DNA of 64,000 nt from Oxalobacteraceae bacterium OTU3CAMAD1. Lineage in GTDB: Bacteria; Pseudomonadota; Gammaproteobacteria; Burkholderiales; Burkholderiaceae_D. The notes under the pieces are model-generated. The model did not search any database and had not been told where the DNA came from. It saw nothing but the letters and a program-made list of their open reading frames with translations. Position 1 is the stretch's first letter. Every line of letters begins with the position of its first letter. Below are positions 35,861 to 45,266 of the stretch, in pieces. The position numbers were made by a program, and so were the translations under genes. The stretch spans positions 4,340,001 through 4,404,000 of the forward strand of contig CP099650.1 of NCBI GenBank assembly GCA_024123915.1, read 5' to 3'.

Positions 35861-35872
35861 GTACGACCGTTC
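35861..35872. promoter_or_regulatory. operator-like motif before the thiolase operon
   Basis: GTACGACCGTTC lies 48 bp upstream of the thiolase start. Its complement GAACGGTCGTAC differs at one position from GAACGATCGTAC at 43321-43332 before the FadB-like gene. Both sit where a repressor would cover the -35 region. TetR-type regulators of fatty-acid oxidation (PsrA/FadP class) control such genes in Betaproteobacteria; assignment to them is inference. Confidence 0.55.
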
Positions 35873-36004
35873 TTAATTCAATTTGTCAGTTTCGCGTAAG
35901 TTTGAAGCAAGCATGACGTAAGGTTCGGCGGCCACACTGCATTCAAGCTGACGGAGTAGTAACTATCGCGGCTAGTGAAGTTCAAATAATTACAGGAGAC
36001 ATAT

Positions 36005-37702
36005 ATGGCAACCCCAACAGGCACTGCAGACCTGCGCAATCCGCCCAAAGCAGCAGGGATCACTCCGGAAGAACGCAAGGTGATTTTCGCCTCGTCGCTC
36101 GGCACGGTCTTTGAATGGTACGACTTCTATTTGTACGGCGCGCTGGCGTCGATCATCGCCAAACAGTTCTTCATCGGCGACCCCACCACCACCTTCATTT
36201 TCGCACTGCTGGCCTTTGCCGCCGGCTTCATCGTGCGTCCGTTCGGCGCGCTGGTGTTCGGCCGCCTGGGCGACATGATCGGCCGTAAATACACCTTCCT
36301 GATCACCATCCTGATCATGGGCGCGTCCACCTTCATCGTCGGCCTGCTGCCGGGTTACGCGGCAATCGGCATCGCCGCGCCGATCATCCTGGTGTTCCTG
36401 CGTATCCTGCAGGGCCTGGCACTGGGCGGCGAGTACGGCGGCGCGGCGACCTACGTCGCCGAGCACGCACCGCACGGCAAGCGCGGCTCGTTCACCGCCT
36501 GGATCCAAACCACCGCGACCCTGGGCCTGTTCCTGTCGCTGATGGTCATCCTGGGCACCCGCACCGCCATCGGCGAAGAAGCGTTCAACGCCTGGGGCTG
36601 GCGCGTGCCGTTCCTGGTGTCGGTCCTGCTGCTGGGCGTTTCGGTCTGGATTCGCCTGTCGATGAACGAATCGCCGGCTTTCGCCAAAATGAAAGCCGAA
36701 GGCAAGACCTCGAAAGCACCGCTGAGCGAAGCGTTCGGCAAGTGGAAAAACCTGAAAGTCGTAATCCTGGCGCTGGTCGGCCTGACCATGGGCCAGGCGG
36801 TGGTGTGGTACACCGGCCAGTTCTACGCGCTGTTCTTCATGACGCAAACCCTCAAGATCGATGGCGCCAGCGCCAACATCATGACCGCGATCTCGCTGGC
36901 CCTGGCCACGCCGTTCTTCATCTTCTTCGGCATGCTGTCGGACAAGATCGGTCGTAAATGGATCATCCTGGGCGGTTGCGTGATCGCAGCGGCAACCTAC
37001 TTCCCGCTGTTCGGCGCGCTGACCCACTACGGCAACCCTGCGCTGGAAACCGCGCTGAAAAACTCGCCAGTCGTGGTCGTCGCCGATCCTGCATCGTGCC
37101 ACTTCCAGTTCAACCCGACCGGCACCGCCAAGTTCCCATCGTCGTGCGACATCGCCACCGGCATCCTGTCGAACGCGTCGGTCGCCTACACCAAGGAAGC
37201 GGCACCGGCCGGCAGCGTCGCCAAGATCAAGATCGGCGACAAGGAAGTGCCAGCGTTCAACGCTGTCATGACGCCTGACGGCCTGAACTTCGACGCCGAC
37301 AGCAAGAAAGCCGAAGCCGCGCTGAAGAAAGACGTGGCGGCCGCGATCAAGGTGGCAGGCTATCCAGCCAAGGCCGACGAATCGCAGATGAACAAGCCGA
37401 TGATCATCGGCATCCTGTTCATCCTGGTGCTGTATGTGACGATGGTGTACGGCCCGATCGCCGCGATGCTGGTTGAAATGTTCCCGACCCGCATCCGCTA
37501 CACCTCGATGTCCCTGCCTTACCACATCGGTAACGGCTGGTTCGGCGGTCTGCTGCCGACGATCTCGTTCGCGCTGGTCGCGTTCAAGGGCGACATCTAC
37601 TACGGCCTGTGGTATCCGATCGTCATCGCCCTGATCACCGCCGTGATCGGCGCGCTGTTCGTCCGCGAAACCAAGGACAACAACATCTACGCCAACGACT
37701 AA
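36005..37702 (+). CDS. MFS metabolite:H+ symporter (MHS/ProP-like) with large inserted loop
   Basis: 565 residues, about 120 more than typical. MHS-family features are FASSLGTVFEWYDFYLYG at TM1, FVRPFGALVFGRLGDMIGRK-type loop 2-3, and LRILQGLALGGEYGGAATYVAEHAP. A soluble stretch of about 110 residues (roughly 355-465) with two Cys (DPASCHFQF, PSSCDIATG) and a Lys/Ala-rich tail interrupts the C-terminal half between membrane segments, then YVTMVYGPIAAMLVEMFPTR resumes the transporter core. Substrate unknown; relatives take up dicarboxylates, proline, betaine or shikimate. It is divergent from the thiolase operon and is followed by a strong terminator. Confidence 0.88.
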   Translation: MATPTGTADLRNPPKAAGITPEERKVIFASSLGTVFEWYDFYLYGALASIIAKQFFIGDPTTTFIFALLAFAAGFIVRPFGALVFGRLGDMIGRKYTFLITILIMGASTFIVGLLPGYAAIGIAAPIILVFLRILQGLALGGEYGGAATYVAEHAPHGKRGSFTAWIQTTATLGLFLSLMVILGTRTAIGEEAFNAWGWRVPFLVSVLLLGVSVWIRLSMNESPAFAKMKAEGKTSKAPLSEAFGKWKNLKVVILALVGLTMGQAVVWYTGQFYALFFMTQTLKIDGASANIMTAISLALATPFFIFFGMLSDKIGRKWIILGGCVIAAATYFPLFGALTHYGNPALETALKNSPVVVVADPASCHFQFNPTGTAKFPSSCDIATGILSNASVAYTKEAAPAGSVAKIKIGDKEVPAFNAVMTPDGLNFDADSKKAEAALKKDVAAAIKVAGYPAKADESQMNKPMIIGILFILVLYVTMVYGPIAAMLVEMFPTRIRYTSMSLPYHIGNGWFGGLLPTISFALVAFKGDIYYGLWYPIVIALITAVIGALFVRETKDNNIYAND

Positions 37703-37728
37703 TGTTGGCGCGCTAATAGCGCAAAGAG

Positions 37729-37762
37729 GCCGGGTTCCGCTAAGCGGACCCGGCTTTTTTTT
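37729..37762 (+). terminator. Rho-independent terminator after the symporter gene
   Basis: The arms GCCGGGTTCCGC and GCGGACCCGGC pair with one bulged base around a TAA loop and are followed by eight T residues (37755-37762). It is placed 27 bp after the stop. Confidence 0.92.
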
Positions 37763-37790
37763 GTTTAGGCGGTGCTGAAAATCTTCTAAA

Positions 37791-37889
37791 CCACGTAGGG
37801 CGGATTAGGCGGCACGCCGTAATCGGCCATGCATGCGTCAACGCGACGCCGGCATGGCCGATTACGCTGCGCTAATCCGCCCTACGTGG
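37791..37889. repeat. 99-bp inverted repeat of the intergenic palindrome family
   Basis: The element starts CCACGTAGGGCGGATTA and ends TAATCCGCCCTACGTGG, perfect complements of each other. An inner pair TAATCGGCCATGC / GCATGGCCGATTA extends the pairing, so the whole 99 bp can fold into a long hairpin. It touches the stop of the LuxR-type gene. It looks like two copies of the family core seen at 7.8, 30.5 and 59.8 kb, arranged head to head. Confidence 0.88.
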
Positions 37890-37890
37890 A

Positions 37891-38913
37891 TCACGGGCTG
37901 AGCGCGGCTAACAATTCTATTTTGTTGGACACGCCCAGGCCGCCGTAGGCATTCTTCAGATAGCTGCGCACCGTCGCCGGCGTCAGGCCCATCAGCCGGG
38001 CGATCTCCTTGTACGAGTGGCCGCGCGCGTACAACATCGCGGCGCTGAGTTCGCGCGGCGAGACCCGCAGCGCGCGCGTCCCGTCGTCCACCAGCGACAG
38101 CACCGCGAGCGGCCCGCTGCGGTCCAGCAGCAGCCGGCGCCCGGCCAGCGCGATGCCGCACGGCGCCCGCGACAGGCCGTCGACCACCCGCGCCGGCAAG
38201 ATCGTTCCCTGCCAGTTCTCGCAAACGCTCCCCAGCAGCCGGCCGACGCCGCCGCCCACAAACGACAAGCGCCCTTGCATGTCCGAGATCGCCATCGACG
38301 CCAGCGACGTCGCCTGGCTCGACACCCGTATGTCGGCCAAACGATGGCCCCAGTGTTGCAGCAAATGCCGGCTGAACATTTGGAACAACATGCTCTCCAG
38401 ATCGCTGAAAGGCGAACGCGGACAGTTGCGGTACAGGCAGACAAAAAACAGCAAGCCGCTGCCCGGCAACTCATCGGTGATCGCCATGGTCGTGCGCAGA
38501 CCGTGCCGCTCGACGAACGCGGCCATCTCCTCCGCATCGTCCGGACACTCGCCGCCGCCTTCGCGCACCACCACGCCCAGGCTGTCCATCGACGCGCGCG
38601 CGAAGCTGTCGGACGCGGCCACCGTCTGGTTCCATTCCTGCGCGAAGTCCTGGCTCAAACCTATGCTCGCGTGCATCAGATTGCGCGGCGCCCGCACCGC
38701 CGTGGCCGGACTCACCTCGCCCCACCAGGCGGAATCGAAGCCGATGCAGCGCCGCAGTATCAACAACGATTCGCGCAAGAACTGCTCCGGCCCGGCCTCC
38801 CGCGCCAGCTCGCCCAGCGCCAGCACCGCGCCGCTGAATGCCAGATACACCGATTGCGGCACAGCGGCCGCCGTCCCGCAGCCGCTCTTGATCCATGGAT
38901 ATCGATCCCGCAC
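37891..38913 (-). CDS. LuxR-type transcriptional regulator
   Basis: 340 residues from GTG 38913, chosen because GGGGGAGGG lies just upstream; an open extension to 39051 has no ribosome site. The C-terminal 60 residues form a LuxR/FixJ helix-turn-helix: LRVSPRELSAAMLYARGHSY, KEIARLMGLTPATVRSYLKN, then AYGGLGVSNKIELLA. The N-terminal 270 residues have no recognisable autoinducer or receiver domain; FDSAWWGEVSP suggests a PAS/GAF-like sensor. It diverges from the lipase gene at 39041 across a gap with two perfect inverted repeats, so it may regulate that gene. Confidence 0.85.
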   Translation of the reverse strand: MRDRYPWIKSGCGTAAAVPQSVYLAFSGAVLALGELAREAGPEQFLRESLLILRRCIGFDSAWWGEVSPATAVRAPRNLMHASIGLSQDFAQEWNQTVAASDSFARASMDSLGVVVREGGGECPDDAEEMAAFVERHGLRTTMAITDELPGSGLLFFVCLYRNCPRSPFSDLESMLFQMFSRHLLQHWGHRLADIRVSSQATSLASMAISDMQGRLSFVGGGVGRLLGSVCENWQGTILPARVVDGLSRAPCGIALAGRRLLLDRSGPLAVLSLVDDGTRALRVSPRELSAAMLYARGHSYKEIARLMGLTPATVRSYLKNAYGGLGVSNKIELLAALSP

Positions 38914-38961
38914 GCGCCCTCCCCCGATTAGTCGGCCACCCCCGCATCTGCGGAGGGCCGC

Positions 38962-38979
38962 ACCGGCAAGCCAGCCGGT
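38962..38979. promoter_or_regulatory. inverted repeat, candidate regulator site (distal)
   Basis: ACCGGC-AAGCCA-GCCGGT has perfect 6-bp arms with a 6-bp spacer, close in length to lux-box-type sites. It lies in the 127-bp divergent gap between the LuxR-type regulator and the lipase. Confidence 0.45.
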
Positions 38980-38990
38980 AGTATGAATAG

Positions 38991-39007
38991 TATCAGGCAA
39001 CCTGATA
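38991..39007. promoter_or_regulatory. 17-bp perfect palindrome before the lipase gene
   Basis: TATCAGG-CAA-CCTGATA has perfect 7-bp arms. It ends 33 bp before the lipase ATG and could overlap its promoter, fitting an operator for the divergently encoded regulator or another dimeric factor. Confidence 0.55.
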
Positions 39008-39040
39008 AATATCACCCATAACGATAATCGGAGACTTTTC

Positions 39041-40273
39041 ATGGCAATCACTCACACCAAAGCGGCGCGGGCCGGCGCGCTGATACTGGCCTGCGGCGCG
39101 GCGCTATCGACCACCTTGCTCAGCGGCTGCGGCGACAACACCGCGCACGCAGCCAACGTGGCCGGCTTCAAGGAGGTGTCGCTGGGCACCTCGTTCTGGG
39201 ACATCACGGCCGTCCCGCCAGCCGGTTCCGCCGCAGGCGATATCCTCCATGCCCAGTTGCGCACCGACGCCCCCGCCGGCGCCAAGGCCTGGGACGTGGT
39301 CTACGTGTCGGAAATTCAGCCGGGCAAACTGGCCTATGTGTCGGGGGAAATCTACATCCCCGCCGGGTCCGCAGGCGGCCAGCGCGACGTGGTGCTGTGG
39401 AACCACGAGACGGCCGGCCTGGCGGACGCCTGCGCGCCGTCGCGCCGCAGCCGGGTCGAAGCCGGCCGGGAGCGCGTGCCCGCCCTGGAGGCGCTGCTGG
39501 CCAAGGGCCACGTGGTGGTCATGAGCGATTACCCGGGCCTCGGCCTGCCCGGCCCCGCCTTCTACATGGCGGGCCAGCCGAACGCCCGCGCCTCGCTCGA
39601 CATGTTGCGCGTGGCGCAGAAGTTCAGCGAAGCCAACGTCTCGCGCCGCTACGTCATGTACGGCTGGTCGCAGGGCGGCCAGACCACGATGTGGGCGGAA
39701 AATATCGCCGCCAGCTACGCGCCGGAGTTCACCGGCCTGGGCGCGGCCCTGATCGCGCCGGCCGTGCGCATCAAGGACTTGACCCTGAACTCGATGACCA
39801 GCACGGAAAACGCCGGCTACGTGATCTCGACCCTGCCCGGCATCCAGGCCTACTTCCCGGCGCTGAAGTACCGCGACTTCCTGACGCCGGAGGCGATGGA
39901 GCAGTTGCCGGTGCTGGCCAGCGGCTGCTTCGACGTGTGGAGCGCGGCCGCCGGCGTCAAGGATGCCTACGTGCCGGGCGCCCTGTCCCCCGGCACGGCG
40001 TGGTGGACGGCGATGACGGCGGTCGACAACTTCACCCCGCGCGGCTCGATGCCGTTCAAGATCTACCAGGGCTCGGCTGACACCACCACCCCGGTGTCGC
40101 TGACCAAGGGCGAACGTGCGGCATTGTGCAGCGCCGGGTCGGCCGTCGACTACCAGGAGTTCCCGGGGCTGGACCACGAGGCGGTGGTCGGACAGGCGGC
40201 CAAGGTGCTGCCCGCCTGGTTCGAGGAGCGCTTCAGCGGACGCGCGGCCGCCAGCAACTGCGGCGCGCCTTGA
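39041..40273 (+). CDS. secreted lipoprotein lipase (LIP/secretory lipase family)
   Basis: 410 residues. The signal peptide ends in the lipobox LLSGC (Cys30), so the product is likely a lipoprotein. The alpha/beta-hydrolase core shows VVLWNHETAGLADACAPS (oxyanion region), VVVMSDYPGLGLPG, nucleophile elbow YGWSQGGQTT, and a C-terminal IYQGSADTTTPV (acid) and GLDHEAVVG (His). This matches the PF03583 secretory lipases that hydrolyse triglycerides or esters outside the cell. The upstream palindromes and divergent LuxR gene suggest inducible expression. Confidence 0.87.
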   Translation: MAITHTKAARAGALILACGAALSTTLLSGCGDNTAHAANVAGFKEVSLGTSFWDITAVPPAGSAAGDILHAQLRTDAPAGAKAWDVVYVSEIQPGKLAYVSGEIYIPAGSAGGQRDVVLWNHETAGLADACAPSRRSRVEAGRERVPALEALLAKGHVVVMSDYPGLGLPGPAFYMAGQPNARASLDMLRVAQKFSEANVSRRYVMYGWSQGGQTTMWAENIAASYAPEFTGLGAALIAPAVRIKDLTLNSMTSTENAGYVISTLPGIQAYFPALKYRDFLTPEAMEQLPVLASGCFDVWSAAAGVKDAYVPGALSPGTAWWTAMTAVDNFTPRGSMPFKIYQGSADTTTPVSLTKGERAALCSAGSAVDYQEFPGLDHEAVVGQAAKVLPAWFEERFSGRAAASNCGAP

Positions 40274-40289
40274 CCTGACCGGCGGCCGC

Positions 40290-40323
40290 CAAACGAAAAA
40301 AGGGCCGCCATCGCTGGCGGCCC
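40290..40323 (-). terminator. Rho-independent terminator of the PEP-CTERM gene
   Basis: On the minus strand the perfect 9-bp arms GGGCCGCCA / TGGCGGCCC (40302-40310 and 40315-40323) are followed by TTTTTTCGTTT. It sits between the convergent lipase and PEP-CTERM genes. Confidence 0.9.
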
Positions 40324-40344
40324 CAAGGCTGAACCCACTTGTTA

Positions 40345-40980
40345 TTATTTTGACTTGCGGCGGCGCGCAATGGCGCCGACCAGTGCCAGTCCGCCCAACA
40401 TCATGGCGTAGGTCTCCGGCTCCGGCACCGGGGTGACGGTGCTGTCGGTAAATTCGACGCGCAGGCCGGTCGGGTTGCCGCCGTTTTGCGCCCAGTTGGT
40501 GACCACGAACTCGATGGTGTTGACGCCGTCGATGAAACCGCCATTCGAGGCGAAAGCGCTCCAGACGGTGAAGCCGGAGGCGCTGGAAATCGTGTGGCTG
40601 TTGAGCAGCACCGTCACGGCGTTGTCGGCGGCCATGCGGCCGCTGAAGCTGGCGGTGCCGGCCTTAAAGCCGCTCAGGTCGAACGACAGCGAATACGTGT
40701 AGGTGCCCGAACTCGACCCATCGAAGCTTTGCGACTGGTCGGCGGTCGGCGTGATCCACTTGGAGGTGGCGTCGTTGCCGATCCACGGGCTGATCGGCCA
40801 CTGGTTGTCGTAGGTGATGACGGGAACGGTGCTGGCCGTGCTGGCCGAGCTGAGGGCGTAGTGGGTATCGGCAGTGCCGCTGGCGCCGACGCCGGTGTTG
40901 ACCAGGCCGTTGATATTGGCCGCGTGGGCGGTCGAGAATGCGCTGATGGCGAGTGCTGCTGCGATGATGATGCGTTTCAT
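40345..40980 (-). CDS. PEP-CTERM domain protein
   Basis: 211 residues. It has an N-terminal signal peptide (IIIAAALAISAFSTAHA) and a C-terminal sorting tail: PVPEPETY, a hydrophobic segment AMMLGGLALVGAIA and RRRKSK. The tail is recognised by exosortase, which cleaves near the PEP motif and releases the protein to the surface; the matching XrtA polysaccharide locus is at the left of the window. The mature part is Ser/Thr-rich, low in Cys, and has a beta-sandwich look (YTYSLSFDLSGFKAGTASFSGRMA), perhaps a carbohydrate-binding-like fold. Function unknown. Confidence 0.92.
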   Translation of the reverse strand: MKRIIIAAALAISAFSTAHAANINGLVNTGVGASGTADTHYALSSASTASTVPVITYDNQWPISPWIGNDATSKWITPTADQSQSFDGSSSGTYTYSLSFDLSGFKAGTASFSGRMAADNAVTVLLNSHTISSASGFTVWSAFASNGGFIDGVNTIEFVVTNWAQNGGNPTGLRVEFTDSTVTPVPEPETYAMMLGGLALVGAIARRRKSK

Positions 40981-41021
40981 GTGTACCTCTAAAAATGGAG
41001 TGGTTGTGTTGTAACGTGGGC

Positions 41022-41038
41022 ATCAATGGGGATGCCAA
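41022..41038 (-). promoter_or_regulatory. sigma-54-like element before the PEP-CTERM gene
   Basis: On the minus strand TTGGCATCCCCATTGA has a near-perfect -24 half and correct spacing, but the -12 half reads TTGA and not TTGC. It would give a leader of about 30 nt. A sigma-70-type TATAAT lies further upstream at 41099-41104 (minus strand) without a clear -35, so the promoter in use is uncertain. Confidence 0.3.
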
Positions 41039-41176
41039 TTTGCTCACGCTGCGACTCGAACCGTTTTTTAGGGCTTCGATGAAATTGTGCTTTCGAGAAT
41101 TATACCGAGGTTTGCAGGAAAATGCTCACAGGCCATTAAATTTTCTTTATGGCATGTGAGCATCTGACAACAAGGA

Positions 41177-43267
41177 TTAGCTGTTGAAGCCGTTGCCCTC
41201 CTCGGCCAGCCGCACCAGCAACGGCGCCGGCTTCCACGCCTCGCCGTGGTGGCCTTGCGCGTACTTATTGATGGCGGCCAGCACGTTCGGCAGACCCACC
41301 GTATCGGCGTAGAACATCGGTCCGCCACGGAACAGCGGGAAGCCGTAACCGGTCAGATACACCATGTCGATGTCGGACGCGCGCAGGGCGATGCCCTCCT
41401 CCAGGATGTTGGCGGCCTCATTGACCAGCGCATACACCAGCCGCTCGACGATCTCCTGGTCGCCGATCTTGCGCCGGTTGATGCCCAGCTCGGCGGAATG
41501 GGCGACGATCATCGCGTCGACCTCGGCGCTCGGATAGGCCTTGCGGTCGCCCGGCTTGTAGTCGTACCAGCCGCCGCCGGTTTTCTGGCCGTAGCGACCC
41601 ATCTCGCACAGCAGGTCGGCGGTCCGGGAATAGCTGATCTCCGGCTTTTCGACATAGCGGCGCTTGCGGATGGCCCAGCCGATATCGTTGCCGGCCAGGT
41701 CGGCCATGCGGAACGGCCCCATGGCCCAGCCGAACTTCTCGGCGGCCTTGTCGACCTGCTCGGGCAAGGCGCCCTCCTCCAGCAGGAAGCCGGCCTGGCG
41801 GCTGTACTGCTCGATCATGCGATTGCCGATGAAGCCGTCGCAGACGCCGGAGACGACGCCGGTTTTCTTCAGTTTTTTCGACAGCGCCAGCGCCGTCGCC
41901 AGCACGTCCTTGCCGGTCTGCGCGCCACGCACGATTTCCAGCAGCTTCATCACGTTGGCCGGGCTGAAGAAGTGGGTGCCGACGACATCCTGCGGCCGCC
42001 TGGTGAAGCCGGCGATCTGGTCGACATCGAGTGTCGAGGTATTGGTCGCCAGGATCGCGCCCGGCTTCATCACCTCGTCGAGCCGGCGGAACACCGCCTC
42101 CTTGACGCCCATCTCCTCAAACACGGCCTCGACCACGATATCGGCGTCGGCGATGTCCTCATAGGCCAGCGTGCCGGTGACCAGGGCCATGCGCTGGTCG
42201 AACTTCTCCTGCGTCAGCTTGCCCTTCTTCATCGTGCTTTCGTAATTCTTGCGGATGGTCGCCAGGCCCTTGTCGAGCGCCTCCTGTTTGGTCTCCAGCA
42301 GCTTGACGGGGATGCCGGCGTTGAGGAAGTTCATGGCGATGCCGCCGCCCATCATGCCGGCGCCGATCACGGCCGCCTGCCTGATCGCGCGCACTGGAGT
42401 GTCGGCCGGCACGTCCGGCACCTTGCTGGCGATGCGCTCGGCGAAGAAGGCGTGGCGCAGCGCCTTCGATTCGGTGGTCTGGATCAGATGCATGAAACGC
42501 TCGCGCTCGAACTTCATGCCGTCGTCGAACTTCATCGTCACCGACGCGGCCACCGTCTCCACGCACTCGAGCGGCGCCGGGAACGGGCCGGCCATGGCCT
42601 TGACGGTGTTGCGCGAGAATTGCAGGAAAGCTTCGTGGTTCGGGTAGTCGACCTTGCGCTCGCGCACCTTCGGCAGCGGACGCGCGTCGGCGATTTTCTC
42701 GGCGAAGGCGATGGCCGAGGCCAGCAGGTCGGCGTCGGCCGCGAACACCTCGTCGAACAGCGCCGTCGTGCCGGCCAGCTTGTCGGACGCGACGGGCGTG
42801 CCGGAGACGATCATGTTGAGCGCCATTTCAAGACCCAGCACGCGCGGCAGGCGCTGCGTGCCGCCGGCGCCCGGCAGCAGTCCCAGCTTGACCTCCGGCA
42901 GCGCGATCTGCGCGCCCGGCATGGCGACCCGGTAGTGGCAGCCGAGCGAGAGTTCCAGGCCGCCGCCCATGCACACCGTGTGGATGGCCGCCACCACCGG
43001 CTTGGTCGAGCCTTCGGCCGTGGCGATCAGGGTATGCAGGCTCGGTTCGGCGAGCGCCTTGGGCGAATTGAATTCCTTGATGTCGGCGCCGCCAGAGAAC
43101 GCCTTGCCGGCGCCGGTGATGACGATCGCCTTGACCGCGTCGTCCGCCAGCGCCTGCTGGATGCCCTTGACGGCGGCGGTGCGGGTGGCCAGGCCCAGGC
43201 CGTTGACCGGCGGATTGTTGAGGGTGACAACGGCGACGGCGCCGTGGACTTGATATTCAGCGGTCAT
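41177..43267 (-). CDS. bifunctional enoyl-CoA hydratase / 3-hydroxyacyl-CoA dehydrogenase (FadB/FadJ-like)
   Basis: 696 residues. The N-terminal crotonase domain (about 1-190) has [17 protein letters not shown] and [16 protein letters not shown] with the catalytic Glu in [18 protein letters not shown]. The NAD-binding domain starts at [21 protein letters not shown] (about 300). The dehydrogenase motif [16 protein letters not shown] carries the catalytic His. Two C-terminal helical domains (from about 480) end with [16 protein letters not shown]. It carries out two consecutive beta-oxidation steps. The length of about 700 residues without an isomerase-specific extension is like the peroxisomal/FadJ type. 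The upstream motif at 43321 links it to the thiolase operon. Confidence 0.93.
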   Translation of the reverse strand: MTAEYQVHGAVAVVTLNNPPVNGLGLATRTAAVKGIQQALADDAVKAIVITGAGKAFSGGADIKEFNSPKALAEPSLHTLIATAEGSTKPVVAAIHTVCMGGGLELSLGCHYRVAMPGAQIALPEVKLGLLPGAGGTQRLPRVLGLEMALNMIVSGTPVASDKLAGTTALFDEVFAADADLLASAIAFAEKIADARPLPKVRERKVDYPNHEAFLQFSRNTVKAMAGPFPAPLECVETVAASVTMKFDDGMKFERERFMHLIQTTESKALRHAFFAERIASKVPDVPADTPVRAIRQAAVIGAGMMGGGIAMNFLNAGIPVKLLETKQEALDKGLATIRKNYESTMKKGKLTQEKFDQRMALVTGTLAYEDIADADIVVEAVFEEMGVKEAVFRRLDEVMKPGAILATNTSTLDVDQIAGFTRRPQDVVGTHFFSPANVMKLLEIVRGAQTGKDVLATALALSKKLKKTGVVSGVCDGFIGNRMIEQYSRQAGFLLEEGALPEQVDKAAEKFGWAMGPFRMADLAGNDIGWAIRKRRYVEKPEISYSRTADLLCEMGRYGQKTGGGWYDYKPGDRKAYPSAEVDAMIVAHSAELGINRRKIGDQEIVERLVYALVNEAANILEEGIALRASDIDMVYLTGYGFPLFRGGPMFYADTVGLPNVLAAINKYAQGHHGEAWKPAPLLVRLAEEGNGFNS

Positions 43268-43320
43268 GTCTCTTCCTTATTGTTGTGTGAAACGGAACGA
43301 AGCAACTATACCGTAAAAAA

Positions 43321-43332
43321 GAACGATCGTAC
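43321..43332. promoter_or_regulatory. operator-like motif before the FadB-like gene
   Basis: GAACGATCGTAC contains the palindromic core ACGATCGT and matches the element at 35861-35872 in 11 of 12 positions. It lies just upstream of TATAGT (minus strand, 43306-43311), a plausible -10, so binding there should block the promoter. Confidence 0.55.
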
Positions 43333-43560
43333 CGGAAATTCGCGCCGGCGGGCGCCGGGTTTTGAATGCGGCGGCCACGCTTTTAAACGCGGAGAAAGTG
43401 TGGCCGCGAGTGGAAAATAAGGTACACGGCCCATCTCAATTCGAATGGCTCAGCTTGTCTTTTAACTTGGTTAAAGGAAATAATATAAAACCGCGCCGGG
43501 GATGCGACCAGCGCAAAACATTATCTACCCACTATTATTATCTAAGATATAGGATTTCTT

Positions 43561-45258
43561 ATGGACGTGCATACACAGGCGATTCAATCGGGCGATCAGG
43601 ATTTGCAGGCGATTAATACCGCGCTGAACCGCGTGCAAGCGCTGATCGAATTCGATCTGGAAGGCATTATCCTGCATGCGAACGAGAATTTCCTGGCCAC
43701 CGTCGGCTACACCCTGGCCGAAGTCCAGGGCCGCCACCACGCCATGTTCTGCGACCCCGAGTATGTGAAAACGCCCGAGTACAAGGACTTCTGGGCCCGC
43801 CTCGGGCGCGGCGAGTACGACCGTGGCGACTACAAGCGCGTGGGCAAAGGCGGCCGCGAAGTGTGGATCAACGCCTCCTACAACCCCATCATCGACGCCG
43901 ACGGCAAGGCCTACAAGATCATCAAGTTCGCCACCGTCATCACCGACACCAAGCTCAAGAACGCCGAGTACGAAAGCAAGGTCGCCGCCATGTCCAAGGC
44001 GCAGGCGGTCATCGAATTCGACATGACAGGCCACGTGCTGTGCGCCAACGACAACTTCCTCGACGCGATGGGCTACACCATCGACGACATTCGCGGCGAA
44101 CACCACCGGATGTTCTGCGAACCCGAATATGCCACCGGATCGGAATATAAGCGTTTCTGGCAAAAGCTCAATCGTGGCGAATTCGATTCGGGCCGTTATA
44201 AACGCATCGGCAATAATGGCAAAACAATATGGATACAGGCCACTTATAATCCTATCCTCGATTTAAATGGCAAACCATATAAGGTGGTTAAATTCGCCAG
44301 CGATATTACCGCGCAGGTGAATCTGGAGGCATCGGTAGCCGCCCAGGCGGCCTCGGACGGCGCCAAGATCAAGCGTCTGCTGGAATCGGTGGAGCGCGCA
44401 GCCGCCGGCGACCTGACCAGCACAGTCGTCATCGACGGCGACGAGCCGCTCGACCTTCTGGCCGGGGGCATCAGCAAGATGATCGCCGACCTGCGCAAGG
44501 TGATCGGCCAGGTGGTGGCCTCGGCCAACGGCTTCGCCGACGCCTCGACCACCATCGCCGAGCGCTCCGGCGGCGTGGCCATGGGCACGCAGGCACTGGG
44601 CGCCACCGTCGAGGAGATGAACGCCTCGATCGACGGCCTGACCAACTCGATCGACGTCATCGCCGGCAACACGTCCAATGCCGACACCCTGGCCAAGGAC
44701 ACGCAGCGCGAGGCCGAGGCCGGCGCCAAGGCGGTGGCCAAGTCGATCGAGGCGATGGACCTGATCAACCGCTCGTCCGAAGACATCGGCGAGATCGTCA
44801 AGGTCATCAGCGAGATCGCCAACCAGACCAATATGCTGGCCTTCAACGCCGCCATCGAGGCCGCGCGCGCCGGCGAGCACGGCCTGGGCTTCTCGGTGGT
44901 GGCCGACGAGGTGCGCAAGCTGGCCGAGCGCTCCTCGCAGGCGACCAAGGAAATCTCCAAGCTGATCAACGAATCGGTCAAGCGCGTCTCGGCCGGCAGC
45001 GAGATCTCGCGCCAGGCCAGCGACGCCTTCGACAAAATCGTCGCCGGCGTGGCCAAGACGACGATGGCGATTTCCGACATCTCCAAGGCCACCAACGAAC
45101 AGCTGCTGACGGCGCGCGAAGTGAGCACGGCGGTGCAGTACATCGCCGAGGAGGCGGAGAAGACCGCGTCCGCCTGCGACAGCATCGCCCGCTCGACGGA
45201 GGGGCTGAACGAGCGGGCCGGCGACCTGAACAAAACCGTTTCCGGCTTCGTGGTCTAA
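43561..45258 (+). CDS. soluble methyl-accepting chemotaxis receptor with two PAS domains
   Basis: 565 residues, AGGA upstream, no membrane segment, hence a cytoplasmic receptor. Two tandem PAS domains of near-identical form occupy about 20-140 and 142-262; each has the FD...I-L-x-A-N-x-N-F-L pattern, GYT, HH.MFC and a WI.A.YNPI..ADG region. A HAMP-like helix (about 280-320) leads to the signalling hairpin with tip [20 protein letters not shown]. The HHxMFC segments are typical of PAS domains in aerotaxis-like or haem/flavin sensors; the ligand is not known. First gene of a chemosensory operon with cheR, cheD and a CheW-like gene. Confidence 0.93.
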   Translation: MDVHTQAIQSGDQDLQAINTALNRVQALIEFDLEGIILHANENFLATVGYTLAEVQGRHHAMFCDPEYVKTPEYKDFWARLGRGEYDRGDYKRVGKGGREVWINASYNPIIDADGKAYKIIKFATVITDTKLKNAEYESKVAAMSKAQAVIEFDMTGHVLCANDNFLDAMGYTIDDIRGEHHRMFCEPEYATGSEYKRFWQKLNRGEFDSGRYKRIGNNGKTIWIQATYNPILDLNGKPYKVVKFASDITAQVNLEASVAAQAASDGAKIKRLLESVERAAAGDLTSTVVIDGDEPLDLLAGGISKMIADLRKVIGQVVASANGFADASTTIAERSGGVAMGTQALGATVEEMNASIDGLTNSIDVIAGNTSNADTLAKDTQREAEAGAKAVAKSIEAMDLINRSSEDIGEIVKVISEIANQTNMLAFNAAIEAARAGEHGLGFSVVADEVRKLAERSSQATKEISKLINESVKRVSAGSEISRQASDAFDKIVAGVAKTTMAISDISKATNEQLLTAREVSTAVQYIAEEAEKTASACDSIARSTEGLNERAGDLNKTVSGFVV

Positions 45259-45266
45259 GTGGACTG

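Noticed and set aside
35990..37525. 511-codon frame opposite the symporter gene
   Set aside because: Highly charged low-complexity translation (runs of Gln, Asp, Arg, His), no ribosome site, and it fully overlaps a well-supported transporter.
37891..38913. LuxR-type protein as an acyl-homoserine-lactone receptor
   Set aside because: The N-terminal region lacks the conserved autoinducer-binding residues and no luxI-like gene is present.
43362..43616. 84-codon frame before the chemoreceptor
   Set aside because: No family features, it overlaps the receptor start, and codon use is poor; the gap 43268-43560 is better read as promoter sequence.
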